Part shown: one piece after another, positions 61,049 through 64,000 of the stretch | Position numbering within the stretch: position 1 is the stretch's first letter | How the letters are laid out: each line of letters opens with the position of its first letter | Source: Varibaculum massiliense | GTDB taxonomy: Bacteria > Actinomycetota > Actinomycetes > Actinomycetales > Actinomycetaceae | Reading direction: 5' to 3' | Length of the DNA: 64,000 nt | NCBI RefSeq assembly: GCF_900106855.1 | Contig: NZ_FNWI01000004.1 | Coordinates: forward strand, 1,054,001-1,118,000 | Translations under genes and position numbers: made by a program | The notes under the pieces: generated by a model | Databases searched by the model: none | The model's input: the letters and a program-made list of their open reading frames with translations, nothing else | What the model was told of the DNA's origin: nothing

Positions 61049-64000
61049 ATGGCTGGTTCTTCGTTATTAAAACTAGGTGCGAAGCTTAGGCGCGGGCAGG
61101 TAAGCCAGGATGCTCGTCAAATGTTCCTGGTGGGAGGGCGCGAAGCGGATGCGTTCTACCGGCAACGTTTCAGCCATGACAAGGTGGTGCGCTCTACTCA
61201 CGGGGTGAACTGTACCGGTTCTTGCTCCTGGCGAGTATTCGTAAAAGACGGGCTGATCACCTGGGAGGCGCAGGCAGTCGATTATCCGTCTACCGGCCCG
61301 GATATGCCCGACTATGAGCCCCGCGGCTGTCCGCGCGGCGCCGCCTTCTCTTGGTACGAATATTCCCCCACCCGGATTCGTCATCCCTATGTACGCTCAG
61401 TGCTGCTAGATGCCTACCGCAAAGCGAAGCAAACCCATCCTGACCCGGTAGAGGCCTTCCGGGCAGTCGCCTCGGATCCGGTAGCCTCCGCCGCCTATAA
61501 ATCGGCGCGCGGTAAAGGTGGCATGGTGCGTACCAGTTGGGAGGAAGCCCTAGAAATCGTAGCTGCCGCCAATGTGGCCACCATTAAAGACTACGGTCCG
61601 GATCGGATTGCCGGGTTCTCGGTGCTCCCCGCCATGTCGATGGTTTCCTTCGGGGCAGGTGCCCGCTACCTACAGTTAATTGGCGGGGTGAACCTGTCCT
61701 TCTATGACTGGTATGCCGATCTTCCGGTCGCCAGCCCCCAGGTATTCGGAGATCAAACCGATGTTCCCGAGGCCGGAGACTGGTTTAACTCTTCCTATCT
61801 GCTGGTTTGGGGTTCAAACTTACCGCTCACCCGTACCCCGGATGCGCACTTTATGACCGAGGCGCGTTACCACGGGCAAAAGATGGTGTCGATTAACCCT
61901 GATTATTCCGATAACACCAAGTTTGCGGATGAATGGCTGCGGGTTAATCCCGGTACCGATGGGGCGTTGGCGACCGCGATGGGACACGTGATTCTAAACG
62001 AGTTCCACGTGGGTAAACAGTCTCCCTATTTCTTGGACTATATGCGTAGCTATACTGACGCCCCCTTCCTAGTAAAGCTAGAAGAAACCCCCGAAGGGCT
62101 GGTGCCGGGCAAATTCTTAAGCGCCGCTGATGTGTCTAGCCTGCCGGCAGAAGTTAAAGAAAAACCAAAACCAGAATTCCGTTTCCTAGTAATGGATGCC
62201 GACGACAGCGTGAAGGATCCGGGTGGCACCTTGGCTGACCGTTTCACTCCGGAAGGTAAAGGTCATTGGAACCTGAAGATGGAGGGGGTAAACGCCAAGC
62301 TCAGCCTATATCAAGAGGGCGGGGAAAGCGCTGAAATTACCCTGCCCCGCTTTGACCTGGTGGCCGGAGAAAGTAAAGGTAGCTCCGTGGGTGCCGGCAC
62401 CATTAACCGGGGGGTGCCAGTCCGCAAAGTTGACGGGCACCTGGTGACCACGGTTTACGATATTTTGCTAGCTCAGTACGGAGTCAAACGTGCTGGTCTC
62501 CCGGGCATTTGGGGCGAGGATTACCAGGATTCTTCCAACCCGGGGACTCCCGCATGGGCGGAAGAAATCACCGGGGTGCCGGCTAATGCCACTATCCGGA
62601 TTGCCCGCGAGTTCGCGCAAAACGCCCTAGATTCTAGAGGACGCAGCCAAATTATTTTGGGTGCCGGTACTAACCACTATTTCCACTCTGACCAGATCTA
62701 TCGCACTATCTTGGCACTGACTTCTATGTGCGGTACCCAGGGGGTTAACGGGGGCGGCTGGGCGCACTACGTGGGTCAGGAGAAGGTACGCCCGATTACC
62801 GGTTGGACCCAATATTCATTCGCCTTGGACTGGCAGCGTCCCGCTCGGCAAATGATCTCCACCGGTTTCTGGTATTTAACCACTGATCAGTGGCGTTACG
62901 ATTCGCTGACCACCGACCGCTTAACTTCGCCTGCGTCTGTGGCCTCAGTGCCAAAGCAAAACATTGCGGATTCTTTACTGGAAGCTACTGAACGCGGCTG
63001 GATGCCCGCATATCCCCAGTTCAATCGGTCTTCTCTGGAGCTGGGGCGGCAAGCGCAAGAATCCGGGCAAAAACCCGCTGACTACGTGGCCGCACAGCTC
63101 GCTGCCGGAAAGCTAGAGTTCGCGGCGAAAGATCCGGATAACCCGGTGAACTACCCGCGCGTCCTCTTTAACTGGCGTACTAATCTGTTGGGGTCATCTG
63201 CCAAAGGAACCGAGTTCTTCTTACGGCACATGATTGGTGCCGATAACGATGTCCAGGCCAAGGAAGTACCGGAAGAACAGCGTCCTCGTAACGTGCGTTG
63301 GCGCGAGCAGGCCGCGAAAGGCAAGCTGGATTTGGTGGTGACTGCGGATTTCCGCAACACTTCTACCACTTTGCATTCTGACGTTTTGCTGCCAGCTGCC
63401 ACCTGGTACGAGAAACATGACCTGTCCAGCACCGATATGCACCCCTATGTGCATACCTTCAACGCCGCGATCCTGCCGCCTTGGCAAGCCCGCACCGATT
63501 TCCAGTTGTTCCAAGATTTAGCGCAGCTGGTCTCCAAGATGGCAGGCAATCACCTGGGCACCCAACTGGATCTCCTGGCGGCTCCTTTGAACCACGACAG
63601 CCCGGATGAGCTGGCTAATCCCGCGGGGGTAGTGATTCCCCGCGAGGAATGTGGCTGGGTGCCAGGGGTCAATATGCCAAAGATTATTCCCATCGAGCGC
63701 GACTACACCAAGATTGGGGAGAAATTTAATTCCCTGGGTCCGGTTATCGAAAAAATGGGGATGGGTACCAAGGGCGTGCCTTTCACCCCCGATAAAGAGC
63801 TGCGCGAAATGCGCGAACAGTTTGGAGAAATCGAGACTGCCATCGGGCCGCGTCCGCGCCTAGACACCGATCAGATTGCTGCCGAGTTCATTTTAAAGTT
63901 CTCGGGCACCACCAATGGACGCCTCGCCACCCAGGGCTTTAAGACCCTCACCGAAAAGGTGGGCGCCGCTGGAGATATGACTGAAATGTCGCGCGGGCAC
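61049..64000 (+). CDS. narG: respiratory nitrate reductase alpha subunit (partial, 5' 984 codons)
   Basis: Open from the ATG at 61049 (AAAGG upstream) to the right edge with no stop; complete proteins are about 1230 residues. The N-terminus shows the FS0 [4Fe-4S] set with histidine ligand, STHGVNCTGSCSW plus RGCPRGAAFSWYEYSP, and the molybdenum ligand Asp in SFYDWYADLPVASPQVFGDQTD. Further down, WGSNLPLTRTPDAHF binds one of the guanine dinucleotides. It carries bis-MGD, reduces nitrate to nitrite and faces the cytoplasm with NarH and NarI, which should lie beyond the window. No Tat signal, as for other NarG. Co-transcribed with narK 74 bp upstream. Confidence 0.97.
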   Translation, partial: MAGSSLLKLGAKLRRGQVSQDARQMFLVGGREADAFYRQRFSHDKVVRSTHGVNCTGSCSWRVFVKDGLITWEAQAVDYPSTGPDMPDYEPRGCPRGAAFSWYEYSPTRIRHPYVRSVLLDAYRKAKQTHPDPVEAFRAVASDPVASAAYKSARGKGGMVRTSWEEALEIVAAANVATIKDYGPDRIAGFSVLPAMSMVSFGAGARYLQLIGGVNLSFYDWYADLPVASPQVFGDQTDVPEAGDWFNSSYLLVWGSNLPLTRTPDAHFMTEARYHGQKMVSINPDYSDNTKFADEWLRVNPGTDGALATAMGHVILNEFHVGKQSPYFLDYMRSYTDAPFLVKLEETPEGLVPGKFLSAADVSSLPAEVKEKPKPEFRFLVMDADDSVKDPGGTLADRFTPEGKGHWNLKMEGVNAKLSLYQEGGESAEITLPRFDLVAGESKGSSVGAGTINRGVPVRKVDGHLVTTVYDILLAQYGVKRAGLPGIWGEDYQDSSNPGTPAWAEEITGVPANATIRIAREFAQNALDSRGRSQIILGAGTNHYFHSDQIYRTILALTSMCGTQGVNGGGWAHYVGQEKVRPITGWTQYSFALDWQRPARQMISTGFWYLTTDQWRYDSLTTDRLTSPASVASVPKQNIADSLLEATERGWMPAYPQFNRSSLELGRQAQESGQKPADYVAAQLAAGKLEFAAKDPDNPVNYPRVLFNWRTNLLGSSAKGTEFFLRHMIGADNDVQAKEVPEEQRPRNVRWREQAAKGKLDLVVTADFRNTSTTLHSDVLLPAATWYEKHDLSSTDMHPYVHTFNAAILPPWQARTDFQLFQDLAQLVSKMAGNHLGTQLDLLAAPLNHDSPDELANPAGVVIPREECGWVPGVNMPKIIPIERDYTKIGEKFNSLGPVIEKMGMGTKGVPFTPDKELREMREQFGEIETAIGPRPRLDTDQIAAEFILKFSGTTNGRLATQGFKTLTEKVGAAGDMTEMSRGH

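Noticed and set aside
1-64000. tRNA, rRNA, CRISPR arrays or prophage
   Set aside because: No cloverleaf with a GGTTCGA-type arm, no regularly spaced repeat and no phage gene was seen on either strand by reading.

Overview
The window looks like chromosomal DNA of a nitrate-respiring, xylose-using actinobacterium, probably of the Actinomycetaceae (Actinomyces, Varibaculum and Mobiluncus are the kind of genera meant; the genus cannot be settled from sequence alone). Pointers are a moderate-to-high GC content, many GTG starts, GTGA/ATGA-coupled operons, a menaquinone-only quinone pathway, an actinobacterial-type 14-subunit complex I, DUF3152 and DUF6457 proteins, a ROK-type xylose regulator and a few probable leaderless genes. 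I see no rRNA, tRNA, CRISPR array, transposase, integrase or phage gene.

Layout. 1-3.4 kb: a heterodimeric ABC exporter pair (the second gene runs off the left edge), then rplL and rplJ with an L10-type attenuated leader and a good promoter. 3.6-9.5 kb: a Cys-rich membrane protein, a dicarboxylate/amino-acid symporter, a four-helix membrane protein, an alpha/beta hydrolase and a probable modified-DNA-reader (RAMA-like) protein. 9.5-18.2 kb: a giant FAD/Fe-S oxidoreductase, a class II Fic protein bracketed by a 94-bp direct repeat, a CruF-like membrane protein and pyruvate phosphate dikinase. 18.4-19.6 kb: a secreted zinc-protease-like DUF3152 protein and a small membrane protein. 19.6-38.3 kb: one long minus-strand respiratory operon, menJ-like reductase - 36-codon ORF - nuoA to nuoN - polyprenyl diphosphate synthase. 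38.6-44.3 kb: other menaquinone genes (menG, menA, a degenerate menE) with a HAD phosphatase, a histidine phosphatase and a PLDc_N protein. 44.4-46.7 kb: a candidate structured RNA, a sirtuin, tatA and tatC. 46.9-59.5 kb: a molybdenum-cofactor cluster (DUF6457, moaA, moaD, moaE, moeB, moeA, moaC, mobA, mog) split by a xylose block (xylB, xylA, xylE, xylR). 59.7 kb to the right edge: narK and the 5' part of narG.

Functional logic. Complex I, menaquinone synthesis, Tat export, Moco synthesis and nitrate reductase form a coherent anaerobic electron-transport neighbourhood: NADH goes to menaquinone and then to nitrate through NarG, whose cofactor is made by the adjacent Moco genes.

The most unusual signals are non-coding. 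(i) A hairpin element occurs three times, at about 48.49-48.59, 58.59-58.70 (inverted) and 58.78-58.88 kb. Its internal-loop sequences are conserved while both flanking stems differ in sequence yet still pair. All copies sit at the 3' ends of Moco genes. (ii) A compact three-hairpin RNA candidate lies at 44.42-44.54 kb behind a TATAAT box. (iii) A nested structure lies at 54.60-54.74 kb over the 3' end of moaE. Further oddities are an unlisted 36-codon ORF coupled at both ends between menJ and nuoA, a MenE homologue lacking the ATP-binding loop and the catalytic lysine, and the repeat-flanked Fic gene.
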